Assembly (NCBI RefSeq): GCF_003751305.1
Contig: NZ_RJKV01000004.1
Location: 173,760-237,759 of the forward strand
Direction: 5' to 3'
Length of the DNA stretch: 64,000 nucleotides
From: Stenotrophomonas rhizophila
GTDB taxonomy: Bacteria > Pseudomonadota > Gammaproteobacteria > Xanthomonadales > Xanthomonadaceae
Every line of letters starts with the position of its first letter. Within the stretch, counting starts at the first letter, position 1. Of this stretch, positions 42,934 through 52,274 are shown one piece after another. Under the pieces are notes generated by a model. It worked only from the letters and a program-made list of their open reading frames with translations. It ran no database searches and had not been told where the DNA came from. The position numbers and the translations under genes are program-made.

Positions 42934-43668
42934 TCAGCGCCGGGGAGTGCCACGCCGGCGGCGATGGCGACGGAATTCCAGGACCAGCGCGACCACCAGC
43001 ACGGTCAACGCCAGTCCGAACCATTGCACGGCGTAGCCCAGATGGCGACTGGGCGGTAGCGTATTGGGCAGCAGCTCCAGATCGCGCGGGTAACCGCCTG
43101 GCAGCGCCGGATCCAGCCGCAGCACGCGCGCGGCAAGGCTGCCCGTCGGCAGTGACAGCGCGCGGGCCATGTCGTCGGGTGGCATCCGGCTGGCCAGCCA
43201 TACGCCCGGCTGTGGCGCGGGCGACAGCGCCGGCCCCAGGGCCAGCCCGGTGGCCGGTGACGGCGCCAGCAGGCCGCTGATGGCCGTATGGCCGGCAAGC
43301 GGCGTGATCGGTGGGATGACACGATCCGGCGGCATCGGCAGCCAGCCCAGATCGACCAGCACGCGTGCGCCGTCATCGGTCTGGAACGGCTGATACACCT
43401 TGAGACCGGCGCGGCCTTCGCGGGTCTGGTTGTCGAGCAGGATCGTGCCGGGCAGGAAGCGACCGTGATCCTGCACCCAGCGCAGCAACGGCGGGGCGGC
43501 CTGGGCCTGGTGCAGCGTGAGCGACTGCGCGCGGGCAGGCACCTGCTGGGCCAGCAACGCCTCTTTGGCGTGCATGCGCTGCAGTTGCCAGCGGCCCAGC
43601 TGGCAGAACGCGAGGATGACCAGCACCGCGGCGATCCAGCCGATCAGGCGTGTGTGCTTGCGCATCAT
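42934..43668 (-). CDS. SURF1-family cytochrome oxidase assembly protein
   Basis: 244 residues with a helix at each end (about 7-22, IGWIAAVLVILAFCQLGRWQ, and about 210-230, GYAVQWFGLALTVLVVALVL). The periplasmic loop has the SURF1 blocks LGRWQLQRMHAKEALL, VQDHGRFLPGTILLDNQ and VLVDLGWLPMPPDR. SURF1 proteins help insert heme A in subunit I. Start at ATG 43668 or 43665 (tandem ATG). Its start is 58 bp from the start of the divergent DUF2909 gene, so the two share a promoter region. Confidence 0.92.
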   Translation of the reverse strand: MMRKHTRLIGWIAAVLVILAFCQLGRWQLQRMHAKEALLAQQVPARAQSLTLHQAQAAPPLLRWVQDHGRFLPGTILLDNQTREGRAGLKVYQPFQTDDGARVLVDLGWLPMPPDRVIPPITPLAGHTAISGLLAPSPATGLALGPALSPAPQPGVWLASRMPPDDMARALSLPTGSLAARVLRLDPALPGGYPRDLELLPNTLPPSRHLGYAVQWFGLALTVLVVALVLEFRRHRRRRGTPRR

Positions 43669-43725
43669 GACAACGCCGGCAAAACGCGGTGATATAGGCG
43701 CACCCGCCACGCCATCGAGCCGCGC

Positions 43726-43944
43726 ATGAATGATTCGTTGAAGACCCTGCTGGTAATCGCGTTTCTGATCGTCATCGTCTGGAATCTGGGCGCCGGGCTG
43801 TATTACCTGCTGGTCGATCGCGGCCAGACCAAGCGCACCGTCAATGCCCTCACCCGCCGCATCGCGGTATCGGTGGCGCTGATCGTGCTGGTGGTCATCG
43901 GCATCTACAGCGGTTGGATCAAGCCCCACGGCATCGGCGGCTGA
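43726..43944 (+). CDS. Twin transmembrane protein, DUF2909 family
   Basis: 72 residues with two membrane helices (about 5-30, TLLVIAFLIVIVWNLGAGLYYLLVD, and 45-65, IAVSVALIVLVVIGIYSGW). This fits the small DUF2909 proteins that accompany aa3 oxidase genes. It is the only plus-strand gene in the cluster. Its short length and conserved place suggest a helper or accessory subunit of the oxidase. No tight ribosome-binding site is seen. Confidence 0.88.
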   Translation: MNDSLKTLLVIAFLIVIVWNLGAGLYYLLVDRGQTKRTVNALTRRIAVSVALIVLVVIGIYSGWIKPHGIGG

Positions 43945-43984
43945 GGCCGCACCGGCGTCGATGCGGCAGGACGTCGCACCGACG

Positions 43985-44860
43985 CTACAGCACGTAGACG
44001 AACAGGAACAGCATCAGCCACACCACGTCGACGAAGTGCCAGTACCACGCGGCCGCTTCGAAGCCGAAGTGGTTGTCGCGGGTGAAATGCCCCTTCGACG
44101 AGCGCAGCCACATCACCGCCAGCATGATCGTGCCCAGCAGCACGTGCGCACCGTGGAAGCCGGTAAGCATGAAGAAGGTGGAGCCGTAGATGCCCGAACC
44201 CAGGGTGAGGTTGAGTTCCTTGTAGGCGTGGATGTACTCCTCCACCTGCAGGGTCAGGAAGCCCACGCCGAGCAGCACGGTGATGCCCAGCCAGACCAGC
44301 AGCTGGCGGCGGTGACCGGCCTTGAGCGCGTGATGCGCGATGGTCAGGGTGACGCCGGAGGTGAGCAGGATCAGCGTATTGATCAGCGGCAGGCCCCAGG
44401 CCGGAATGGTCTGGAAATGCCCACCGATCGCACCGGGGCCGTTGGTCGGCCACGCCGCCGAATACCCGTCCCACAGCAGCTCATTGGTCATCACGCCGTC
44501 GCCCGCGCCGCCCAGCCACGGCAGGCCCAGATTGCGGGTGTAGAACAGCGCGCCGAAGAACGCGCCGAAGAACATCACTTCGGAGAAGATGAACCACACC
44601 ATCCCCATCCGGAACGAGCCATCCACCTGGCGGTTGTAGCTGCCGGCCTGCGATTCGCGCACCACGTCGCTGAACCACCAGAACAGGGTCAGCACCAGCA
44701 TTGCGATGCCGGTGTAGAAGGTCCACTTGCCCCAGCTGGAATCATTGAGCCAGCTGGCCACGCCGACCATGGTCACCATCATCGCAATGGAACCGATGAA
44801 CGGCCATTTGCTGTGCGTGGGCACGAAGTACACGTTCGCATCGGGGCTTTGCTGGGCCAT
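43985..44860 (-). CDS. coxC: Cytochrome c oxidase subunit III
   Basis: 291 residues with seven helices. The family start is YFVPTHSKWPFIGSIAMM. Other marks are FRMGMVWFIFSEVMFFGAFFGALFY, the EEYIHAYKELNLTLGSGIYGSTFFMLTGFHGAHVLLGT block, and the end FEAAAWYWHFVDVVWLMLFLFVYV. It stabilises proton uptake by subunit I and carries no redox centre. It lies 20 bp after ctaG. Confidence 0.97.
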   Translation of the reverse strand: MAQQSPDANVYFVPTHSKWPFIGSIAMMVTMVGVASWLNDSSWGKWTFYTGIAMLVLTLFWWFSDVVRESQAGSYNRQVDGSFRMGMVWFIFSEVMFFGAFFGALFYTRNLGLPWLGGAGDGVMTNELLWDGYSAAWPTNGPGAIGGHFQTIPAWGLPLINTLILLTSGVTLTIAHHALKAGHRRQLLVWLGITVLLGVGFLTLQVEEYIHAYKELNLTLGSGIYGSTFFMLTGFHGAHVLLGTIMLAVMWLRSSKGHFTRDNHFGFEAAAWYWHFVDVVWLMLFLFVYVL

Positions 44861-44880
44861 GGTCTTGGGTCCGGTCCGGA

Positions 44881-45468
44881 TCAGGGAGCTGCACGCGCGC
44901 CGGTCGGCAGGCTGGCCGGAGCCAGCTGCGCGGACAAGGCGTCGTTCTTGTAGAAGGTGTAGGACAGGGTGATCGTGGTGATGTTGGCCGGCAGGTCGGG
45001 ATCGACGATGAAGCGCACCGGCATGTCACGTTTCTCGCCGGCCTGCAGGGTCTGCGCGGTGAAGCAGAAGCACTCGGTCTTGCTGAAGTAGCCCGATGCC
45101 TTGGCCGGTGCCACCGACGGCACGGCGCTGCCGACCAGCGCGCGATCACTGTCGTTACGCGCGTAGTACAGCGCCTCGTTGAGCTCGCCGGGCACCACGT
45201 CCATCGTCAGCTGTTCGGGATGGAACGCCCAGGGCAACTTGGAATTCACTCCACCATCGAACTCCACCCGCACCGTGCGCTTGCCGGTGGCGGCTGCAGT
45301 GCCTGCCGCCGCGCCGGGGCCACGCTCCAGGCGCACGCCGAACACCTTTTCGCAGGCGATGCGGTACAGCGGCACCAGCGAGAAGGTCAGCACGAACACC
45401 GCCAGCGCCACCCCGATCAGGCGGGGCAGGCCCGCATGACGCGCGGGTGCCGGGCGCGGATCGCTCAT
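44881..45468 (-). CDS. ctaG: Cytochrome c oxidase assembly protein CtaG (Cox11)
   Basis: 195 residues. A single N-terminal helix ([26 protein letters not shown]) is followed by the periplasmic copper-binding domain with the CFCF motif ([26 protein letters not shown]) and the [18 protein letters not shown] end. It inserts CuB into subunit I. Its ATG overlaps the stop of the 44-aa gene (ATGA). Confidence 0.95.
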   Translation of the reverse strand: MSDPRPAPARHAGLPRLIGVALAVFVLTFSLVPLYRIACEKVFGVRLERGPGAAAGTAAATGKRTVRVEFDGGVNSKLPWAFHPEQLTMDVVPGELNEALYYARNDSDRALVGSAVPSVAPAKASGYFSKTECFCFTAQTLQAGEKRDMPVRFIVDPDLPANITTITLSYTFYKNDALSAQLAPASLPTGARAAP

Positions 45469-45599
45469 CGCCCGATCACCCCGCTGAGGATGAAGCCGCC
45501 ATAGACCATCAGCGCGACAATCCCGACCGCCCACGCGGTGCGATGCGCGCGGCGACGTTGCAGGGCCTGCTCATCCGGCGTGCGGGTGGTACTGGTCAT
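45465..45599 (-). CDS. Small single-helix protein, probable cytochrome oxidase small assembly protein
   Basis: A 44-residue gene. It begins [20 protein letters not shown] and ends with one membrane helix ([21 protein letters not shown]). It lies between ctaD (8 bp away) and ctaG (4-bp ATGA overlap) in the same direction. The basic N-terminus would face the cytoplasm. Similar tiny proteins occupy this site in other proteobacterial cox operons. The tight spacing and coupling make it very likely real. Confidence 0.82.
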   Translation of the reverse strand: MTSTTRTPDEQALQRRRAHRTAWAVGIVALMVYGGFILSGVIGR

Positions 45600-45607
45600 G
45601 AGCGGCC

Positions 45608-47218
45608 TCAATGGGTGATGTCGTCATGGGCCAGATCACCCGGACGGATGGTCGGCGGCGTGGTGAAGGTATGCGCCGGTGCGGGCGAAGGAATCGTCCA
45701 CTCCAGGCCACGTGCGCCTTCCCAGCAGCGGTCGGCGGCCTTCGCGCCGTGACGCAGCGAGTGCCACAGGATCGCGGCCATCATGAAGGGCGTGACGAAC
45801 ATGCCGAACGCGCCGATCGAGCTGATCAGGTTCCAGTCGGCGAAGGCCACGCTGTAATCGGGAATACGCCGCGGCATGCCGGCCAGGCCGAGGAAGTGCT
45901 GCGGGAAGAACAGCAGGTTCACGAACACGATCGACCACCAGAAATGCACCTTGGCCCAGGTTTCGCTGTACATGCGCCCGGTCCATTTCGGCCACCAGTA
46001 ATACACCGCGGCGATCAACCCGAACACGGCACCGGTGACCAGTACGTAGTGGAAATGCGCGACCACGAAGTAAGTGTCGTGGTATTGGAAATCGGCCACC
46101 ACGATCGCCAGCATCAGGCCGGAGAAGCCGCCGATGGTGAACAGGATCACGAAGGCCACCGCCCACAGCATCGGCGCTTCGAAGGTGAGCGAGCCGCGCC
46201 ACATGGTGCTGACCCAGTTGAACACCTTCACCCCGGTCGGGATGGAGATGAGCATCGTGGCGAACATGAAGTAGATCTCGCCGCCCAGCGGCATGCCCAC
46301 GGTGAACATGTGGTGGGCCCAGACGATGAAGGACAGGAACGCGATCGCGGCGATCGCGTAGACCATGGCCTGGTAGCCGAACAGCGGCTTGCGGCTGAAG
46401 GTGGGGATGATCTCGCTGACCACGCCGAACGCCGGCAGGATCATGATGTAGACCTCCGGGTGCCCGAAGAACCAGAAGATGTGCTGGTACATCACCGGGT
46501 CACCGCCACCGGCGGCGTTGAAGAAGCTGGTGCCGAAGAACTTGTCGGTGAGCAGCATCGTCACCGCGCCGGCCAGCACCGGCATCACCGCGATCAGCAG
46601 GAAGGCGGTGATCAGCCAGGCCCAGCAAAAGATCGGCATCTTCAGCAGATCGATGCCGGGCGCCCGCATGTTGAGCACGGTGGCGATGATGTTGATCGCG
46701 CCCATGATCGAGCTGATGCCGGCCACGTGGATGGCGAACACGCTGAAGGCCACGTTGTAGCCACCCTGCAGCGACAGCGGCGGGTACAGCGTCCAGCCAC
46801 CGGCCGGTGCGCCGCCGGGCAGGAACAGGGTCAGCAGCAGCAGGCTGAAGGCCACCGGCAGCAGCCAGAACGACCAGTTGTTCATGCGCGGCAGCGCCAT
46901 GTCCGGCGCACCGATCTGCAGCGGGATCATCCAGTTGGCCAGGCCGACGAAGGCCGGCATCACGCCACCGAAGATCATCACCAGCGCATGCACGGTGGTC
47001 ATCTGGTTGAAGAACTCGGGCTTGACGAACTGCAGGCCCGGTTGCGCCAGCTCAGCGCGGATGATCACGCTCATCGCCGCACCGATGATGAACATGATGA
47101 AGCTGAAAAGCAGGTAGAGCGTGCCGATGTCCTTGTGGTTGGTCGAGAAGAACCAACGCTCGAAGAACCCCTGCTGATGCCCGTGATGCCCGTCGTGGTC
47201 AACTGCGGAATGCGCCAT
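45608..47218 (-). CDS. ctaD: Cytochrome c oxidase subunit I
   Basis: 536 residues with twelve helices. It carries heme a and the heme a3-CuB site where oxygen is reduced. Ligand and channel motifs: MTTVHALVMIFGGVMP (heme a His), WFFGHPEVYIMILP (CuB His and cross-linked Tyr), WAHHMFTVGMP (two CuB His), VVAHFHYVLVTGAVFG (heme His pair). The length fits aa3-type A1 oxidases. It lies 64 bp after ctaC, with a GTTGCGATGG-type junction and no terminator. Confidence 0.98.
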   Translation of the reverse strand: MAHSAVDHDGHHGHQQGFFERWFFSTNHKDIGTLYLLFSFIMFIIGAAMSVIIRAELAQPGLQFVKPEFFNQMTTVHALVMIFGGVMPAFVGLANWMIPLQIGAPDMALPRMNNWSFWLLPVAFSLLLLTLFLPGGAPAGGWTLYPPLSLQGGYNVAFSVFAIHVAGISSIMGAINIIATVLNMRAPGIDLLKMPIFCWAWLITAFLLIAVMPVLAGAVTMLLTDKFFGTSFFNAAGGGDPVMYQHIFWFFGHPEVYIMILPAFGVVSEIIPTFSRKPLFGYQAMVYAIAAIAFLSFIVWAHHMFTVGMPLGGEIYFMFATMLISIPTGVKVFNWVSTMWRGSLTFEAPMLWAVAFVILFTIGGFSGLMLAIVVADFQYHDTYFVVAHFHYVLVTGAVFGLIAAVYYWWPKWTGRMYSETWAKVHFWWSIVFVNLLFFPQHFLGLAGMPRRIPDYSVAFADWNLISSIGAFGMFVTPFMMAAILWHSLRHGAKAADRCWEGARGLEWTIPSPAPAHTFTTPPTIRPGDLAHDDITH

Positions 47219-47282
47219 CGCAACTACACCTCACTGTATCCGGTGGTACCCGCATCCGCCGGCTGGCGGACGCGGCTCGATT

Positions 47283-48230
47283 TCAGGCGTTGCTGTCTGT
47301 TGCTGCCACGGCAGGCTCGCTGGCCGGTGCCTGTGCCGGTGCCGGGGTGGCCTCGGCCGGGGCAGCCGGCGCGGGCGCCGGAGCGGCCTGCGGTGCAGGG
47401 GCCGGCGCAGGCTTCCTGGAGGCCAGCCATTTCTGGTAATCCTCCTTGGAGACCGCCTCGACCACGATCGGCATGAAGCCATGGTCCTTGCCACACAGCT
47501 CGGCGCACTGGCCGCGGTACACGCCGACCTGTTCGATGTTGGTCCAGGCCTCGTTGATGAAGCCGGGAATCGCATCCTGCTTCCAGCCCAGCGCCGGCAC
47601 CCACCATGCGTGGATGACGTCGTCGGAGGTGATCACGAAGCGCACCTTGGTATCGACCGGCAGCACCAGGCGGTTGTCGACATCCAGCAGGTAATGCGGA
47701 TGGCTGTCGCGGGTCGGCACCACGCCACTCTGGCGGACACGGTCGGACTCACGGTCCAGCCGGCTGGTGAAGCTGACGTTCTCGCCGAGGTATTCGTACT
47801 TCCACATCCACTGATACCCGGTGACCTTGACGGTCATTTCCGAATCGCGGGTGTCGTAGAACTTGATCAGATTGGCTGTGGCCGGCCAGGCCATCACCAC
47901 CAGGATGATCACCGGGATCACCGTCCAGATCACCTCGGCCTTGGTGTTGTGGCTGAAGGTGGCGGCGACCGCGCCCTTGGATTTGCGGAATTTGAAGATC
48001 GCGTAGAACAGCGCGCCGAACACCAGCACGCCGATCACGGTACACACCCACAGCGAGAACAGGTTGGACTCCCACGCCAACCGCGAGCTCTGGGTCACCC
48101 CCTTGCCCATGTTCAATTGCCACGGTTTGGGGTCGGCCGCCTGGGCCCACGCCATGGCCGGCGCCAGCAGCGCAGCCCCGCCCAACACTGACTTCCCGAA
48201 CGTCCTGCCCCACTTTCTGCATTGCTTCAT
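47283..48230 (-). CDS. ctaC: Cytochrome c oxidase subunit II
   Basis: 315 residues. After a signal peptide (ending AWAQA) there are two helices and the periplasmic cupredoxin domain. The CuA site is visible as DVIHAWWVPALG and GQCAELCGKDHGFM. The C-terminal tail of about 45 residues is Pro/Ala-rich (PAPAPQAAPAPAPAAP) and probably flexible; there is no fused cytochrome c domain. It lies 11 bp after the DUF2244 gene and heads the oxidase genes. Confidence 0.97.
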   Translation of the reverse strand: MKQCRKWGRTFGKSVLGGAALLAPAMAWAQAADPKPWQLNMGKGVTQSSRLAWESNLFSLWVCTVIGVLVFGALFYAIFKFRKSKGAVAATFSHNTKAEVIWTVIPVIILVVMAWPATANLIKFYDTRDSEMTVKVTGYQWMWKYEYLGENVSFTSRLDRESDRVRQSGVVPTRDSHPHYLLDVDNRLVLPVDTKVRFVITSDDVIHAWWVPALGWKQDAIPGFINEAWTNIEQVGVYRGQCAELCGKDHGFMPIVVEAVSKEDYQKWLASRKPAPAPAPQAAPAPAPAAPAEATPAPAQAPASEPAVAATDSNA

Positions 48231-48241
48231 TGCCTAGACCC

Positions 48242-48718
48242 TTAGCGTCGTCGGTTGCGGCCGTCATTGGCCGCGAGCAAGCCTTCTAGTTTCTGAGCCA
48301 GTACCTGGCGTTCGGCCGGTGCGAGGAAACTCCCCACGTCCACCTGCCGACCGCTGGATGCCAGCCGGACTCTGCGCTCGTCGGCGATCAGCCTCACCCA
48401 GTGCGGGTGGGCGCTGAACACCGGCGAATGCCCGGGTGCGGGAATCACTTCCACACACGCCGGCACTACCCGGATCTCTTCCTGCCGTTCTCCACTGCGC
48501 CACACCGTGCGCAGCGCCACTGCCAGCAACACGCTGTACAGCAGAGCAAACACGGGGGCGAATACGTTGCCGGTGAACCAGCCCAGGCCGGCCGCCAGCC
48601 ACATCACCCCCGCCAACACCACAAACAACAGGACGAACTGCCGGGCATCGAGCGCCCGTGGGGGGCGCAGCCGCAGTTGCGTCCCTGATCCGTCCGGAGC
48701 GATGAGCACCTCGATCAT
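48242..48718 (-). CDS. DUF2244 domain membrane protein
   Basis: 158 residues with two adjacent helices (about 27-62: FVLLFVVLAGVMWLAAGLGWF and APVFALLYSVLLAVALR), followed by a cytoplasmic domain with RVVPACVEV and HWVRLIADERRVRLASSGRQVDVGSFLAPAERQVLAQKL. DUF2244 proteins are common beside oxidase genes; function unknown. It is the first gene of the oxidase operon, so the promoter must lie in 48719-48994. Confidence 0.88.
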   Translation of the reverse strand: MIEVLIAPDGSGTQLRLRPPRALDARQFVLLFVVLAGVMWLAAGLGWFTGNVFAPVFALLYSVLLAVALRTVWRSGERQEEIRVVPACVEVIPAPGHSPVFSAHPHWVRLIADERRVRLASSGRQVDVGSFLAPAERQVLAQKLEGLLAANDGRNRRR

Positions 48719-48940
48719 GTCGCAACCGCGTTTTTCCTGCCGCGGGAAACGTCTCGATGGTAGCCCCGCTCTCCAGCGAGTAGCAAGGGTCCATTCACAG
48801 TTTCAGGAATGTTGCAATACAGCATTGCCTGCGGCGGCCGTTTTGACGAAAACAGCACAATAAATGGCGGGCGGGTCGAATCCGCCGAATCCCCCTGTAT
48901 GAAAGGCTATGCGCCGCATGGGCGTGGGCACGAAAACCGC

Positions 48941-48967
48941 TTGACTCGCCAAAAAAACGATTAAAAT
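48941..48967 (+). promoter_or_regulatory. Candidate putA promoter
   Basis: TTGACT (48941-48946), a 15-base A-rich spacer and TAAAAT (48962-48967), 28 bp before the putA start. The spacer is short for sigma-70. The rest of 48719-48994 holds no gene; GCAATACAGCATTGC near 48825 is a small palindrome. Confidence 0.5.
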
Positions 48968-48994
48968 GGTCAAGTTCTCCACGAGCCGACCGGC

Positions 48995-51900
48995 ATGACT
49001 GCATCCTCTGTCCTTCCCCCTGCCCCGGCATCGTCCGGCGCCGCCCGCCCGCCGCTGCTGTCCCCCGAGCTGCCGGCCGTTCCCAACGCGTTCCGCCAGG
49101 CGATCACCGATGCCTGGTTGAAGGACGAGGCCACCCATGTGCGCGAGCTGCTCGAGCAGGCACGCCTGCCGGCCGCCGAGCAGGCCAAGGTGCAGGCCAC
49201 CGCTGCCGACCTGGTCAAGCGCGTGCGGGTGCGCGCCCAGGACCAGGGCGCGATCGAAGCCTTCATGCGCCAGTACGATCTGGGCAGCGAAGAAGGCGTG
49301 CTGCTGATGTGCGTGGCCGAAGCCCTGCTGCGCATTCCGGACCAGGAGACCGCTGACAAGCTGATCCGCGACAAGCTCGGCGATGCCGACTGGAAGAAGC
49401 ACATGGGCGGCAGCGACTCGGTGCTGGTCAACGCCTCCACCTGGGGCCTGATGCTGACCGGCCGCCTGGTCCAGATCAACGATGCCACCCGCGCCGATGT
49501 GCCGGGCGCGTTCAAGCGCCTGATCGGCCGCGTGGGTGAGCCGGTGATCCGCCTGGCCGTGCGCCAGGCGATGAAGATCATGGGCCACCAGTTCGTCATG
49601 GGCCGCACCATCGACGAAGCGCTGTCGCGCTCGCACAAGGGCGACAACGCCAGCTACCGCTATTCGTTCGACATGCTCGGCGAAGGCGCGCTGACCATGA
49701 AGGACGCCAAGCGTTACCTGGAAGACTACCGCCGTGCGATCCACTCGATCGGTGGTGACCACAAGGCCCGCGGCGGCCGTCCCGATGGCGACGTCAATTC
49801 GGCACCGGGCATCTCGATCAAGCTCTCCGCGCTGTACCCGCGCTACGAGCACGCCAAGCGCGCACGCGTCATGGCCGACCTGGTGCCGGGCGTGCTGGAA
49901 CTGGCGCAGCTGGCCAAGTCCTACGGCATCGGCTGCACCGTCGACGCCGAAGAAACCGACCGCCTGGAACTGTCGCTGGACATCATCGAGACCGTGGTCA
50001 GCGATGCCTCGCTGGCCGGCTGGGAAGGCTTCGGTGTGGTCGTGCAGTCCTACCAGAAGCGCACCCCGTACACGATCGACTACCTGGCCGACCTGGCCCG
50101 TCGCATCGGTCGCCGCCTGCAGGTGCGCCTGGTCAAGGGCGCGTACTGGGATGCGGAGATCAAGCGCGCGCAGATCGACGGCCTGCCGGCCTACCCGGTG
50201 TTCACCCGCAAGCAGAACACCGACGTCTCCTACCTGGCCTGCGCCAAGCGTCTGTTCACGCACAGCGATGCGATCTACCCGATGTTCGCCACGCACAACG
50301 CGCACACCATCGCGGCCGTGCAGGCGATCGCCAAGGGCGGCCAGTACGAGCACCAGAAGCTGCACGGCATGGGCGATGACCTGTATGCCGAAGTGGTGCC
50401 GGCCGACCGTCTGAACGTGCCGTGCCGCGTGTATGCGCCGGTCGGTTCGCATGAAGACCTGCTGCCGTACCTGGTGCGGCGCCTGCTTGAAAACGGCGCC
50501 AACTCCAGCTTCGTCAACCGCATCACCGACGAGAACGTGGCCATCGACGACCTGATCCGCGATCCGGTCGAGGTGGTCTCCTCGTTCGCGTCCATCCCGC
50601 ATCCGAAAATCCCGCTGCCGGTCGATCTGCTGCGCAGCCAGAACCATGACAGGAAGAACTCCATGGGCGTCAATCTCGCCAACGACAACGATCTGCGCGC
50701 GCTGGCCGAGCAGCTCAACGCCGCCGTGAAGCCGTGGCACGCCGCGCCGCTGGTGCCGGGTGCCAACCCGACCGGCGCACTGTTGAACGTGACCAACCCG
50801 GCCGACACGCGCCAGGTGGTGGGCCAGTGGCAGCCGGCCGACAGCGCCACCGTCGAGAAGGCACTGGCCAATGCCGTGGCCGCGCAGCCGGCCTGGAACC
50901 GCACCCCCGCCGCCAGCCGCGCGGCGATCCTGGAACACGCCGCCGACCAGCTGGAAGCGCGTATGCCCGAGTTCATGGCGCTGTGCGTCAAGGAAGCCGG
51001 CAAGAGCCTGCCCGACGGCATCGCCGAAGTACGCGAAGCGGTCGACTTCCTGCGCTACTACGCCAAGCAGGCGCGCGAGCAGTTCGGCCACGCCGAAAAG
51101 CTGCCGAGCCCGACCGGTGAATCCAACGAACTGCAGCTGCATGGCCGCGGTGTGTTCGTCTGCATCAGCCCGTGGAACTTCCCGCTGGCGATTTTCCTGG
51201 GCCAGGTCAGCGCCGCGCTCGCCGCCGGCAACAGCGTGATCGCCAAGCCGGCCGAGCAGACCAACCTGATCGGCTATTACGCGGTGAAGCTGCTGCTCGA
51301 CGCCGGCGTGCCCGAAGGCGTGCTGCAGTTCCTGCCGGGCGACGGCGCGACCGTCGGTGCCGCACTGACCGCCGACCCGCGCGTGGCCGGCGTGGCCTTC
51401 ACCGGCTCGACCGACACCGCCCGTGCGATCAACCGCGCGATGGCCGCACGCGACGCTGCGATCGGTGTGCTGATCGCCGAAACCGGCGGCCAGAATGCCT
51501 TCATCGCCGACTCCTCGGCGCTGCCGGAGCAGCTGGTCAAGGATGCGATCGGGTCGGCCTTCACCTCCGCTGGCCAGCGCTGCTCGGCCGCACGCGTGCT
51601 GTTCGTGCAGGACGACATCGCCGACAAGGTGATGACCATGCTGTCCGGCGCAATGGCCGAACTGAAGGTCGGTGACCCGGGCCTGCTGTCGACCGATGTC
51701 GGCCCGGTGATCGACGCCGATGCACTGCAGATTCTCAAGGATCACGCGGTGCGCATGGAGAAGGACGCGCGCCTGATCGCCGCTGCCACGCTCAGCGACG
51801 ACGCCGCGCACGGCACCTTCTTCGCCCCGCGTGCGTACGAGCTGAAGAACCTGGACCAGCTGCACAAGGAGATCTTCGGGCCGGTGCTGCACGTGATCCG

Positions 51901-52219
51901 CTGGAAGGGCGACCAGCTCGATGCGGTGATCGACCAGATCAACGCGACCGGCTACGGCCTGACCCTGGGCGTGCATTCGCGCATCGATGAAACCGTGGAC
52001 CGCATTTCATCGCGCATCAACGTCGGCAACGTGTACGTCAACCGCAACCAGATCGGTGCGGTGGTCGGCGTGCAGCCGTTCGGCGGCCAGGGCCTGTCCG
52101 GCACCGGCCCGAAGGCCGGCGGCCCGCACTACCTGCTGCGCTTTGCCACCGAAAAGACCGTCACCGTGAACACCACGGCAGCCGGCGGCAATGCCTCGCT
52201 GCTGACCCTGGGCGACTGA
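48995..52219 (+). CDS. putA: Bifunctional proline dehydrogenase/L-glutamate gamma-semialdehyde dehydrogenase
   Basis: 1074 residues. The N-terminal proline dehydrogenase barrel (about 130-480) carries RYSFDMLGEGALT, GISIKLSALYPRYEHAKR, VVVQSYQKRTPYTIDYLADLARR and LVKGAYWDAEIKRAQ. The aldehyde dehydrogenase domain (about 560-1060) has SPWNFPLAIFLGQ, FTGSTDTAR, AETGGQNAFI and the catalytic Cys in GQRCSAARV. There is no N-terminal ribbon-helix-helix domain: the protein begins with a Pro/Ala linker. It therefore cannot repress its own gene, unlike E. coli PutA. Proline is oxidised to glutamate at the membrane with channelling between sites. No PutP transporter is nearby. Confidence 0.97.
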   Translation: MTASSVLPPAPASSGAARPPLLSPELPAVPNAFRQAITDAWLKDEATHVRELLEQARLPAAEQAKVQATAADLVKRVRVRAQDQGAIEAFMRQYDLGSEEGVLLMCVAEALLRIPDQETADKLIRDKLGDADWKKHMGGSDSVLVNASTWGLMLTGRLVQINDATRADVPGAFKRLIGRVGEPVIRLAVRQAMKIMGHQFVMGRTIDEALSRSHKGDNASYRYSFDMLGEGALTMKDAKRYLEDYRRAIHSIGGDHKARGGRPDGDVNSAPGISIKLSALYPRYEHAKRARVMADLVPGVLELAQLAKSYGIGCTVDAEETDRLELSLDIIETVVSDASLAGWEGFGVVVQSYQKRTPYTIDYLADLARRIGRRLQVRLVKGAYWDAEIKRAQIDGLPAYPVFTRKQNTDVSYLACAKRLFTHSDAIYPMFATHNAHTIAAVQAIAKGGQYEHQKLHGMGDDLYAEVVPADRLNVPCRVYAPVGSHEDLLPYLVRRLLENGANSSFVNRITDENVAIDDLIRDPVEVVSSFASIPHPKIPLPVDLLRSQNHDRKNSMGVNLANDNDLRALAEQLNAAVKPWHAAPLVPGANPTGALLNVTNPADTRQVVGQWQPADSATVEKALANAVAAQPAWNRTPAASRAAILEHAADQLEARMPEFMALCVKEAGKSLPDGIAEVREAVDFLRYYAKQAREQFGHAEKLPSPTGESNELQLHGRGVFVCISPWNFPLAIFLGQVSAALAAGNSVIAKPAEQTNLIGYYAVKLLLDAGVPEGVLQFLPGDGATVGAALTADPRVAGVAFTGSTDTARAINRAMAARDAAIGVLIAETGGQNAFIADSSALPEQLVKDAIGSAFTSAGQRCSAARVLFVQDDIADKVMTMLSGAMAELKVGDPGLLSTDVGPVIDADALQILKDHAVRMEKDARLIAAATLSDDAAHGTFFAPRAYELKNLDQLHKEIFGPVLHVIRWKGDQLDAVIDQINATGYGLTLGVHSRIDETVDRISSRINVGNVYVNRNQIGAVVGVQPFGGQGLSGTGPKAGGPHYLLRFATEKTVTVNTTAAGGNASLLTLGD

Positions 52220-52241
52220 TTCCCAGCGTCCTGCGGTAAAC

Positions 52242-52269
52242 AAAAAACCCCGCGAAAGCGGGGTTTTTT
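52242..52269. terminator. Bidirectional terminator after putA
   Basis: AAAAAACCCCGC, GAAA loop, GCGGGGTTTTTT: perfect stem with A and T runs. It serves putA and the convergent secreted-protein gene whose stop is 6 bp away. Confidence 0.92.
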
Positions 52270-52274
52270 GCAGG

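Noticed and set aside
48803..51976. 1057-codon open frame antisense to putA
   Set aside because: An artefact of high GC: the composition is His/Arg/Gln/Val-rich with no domain, while putA on the other strand is unmistakable.
49011..52242. Frameshift or missing domain in putA because of its length relative to E. coli PutA
   Set aside because: Both catalytic domains are complete, and the shorter form without ribbon-helix-helix is a normal PutA class.
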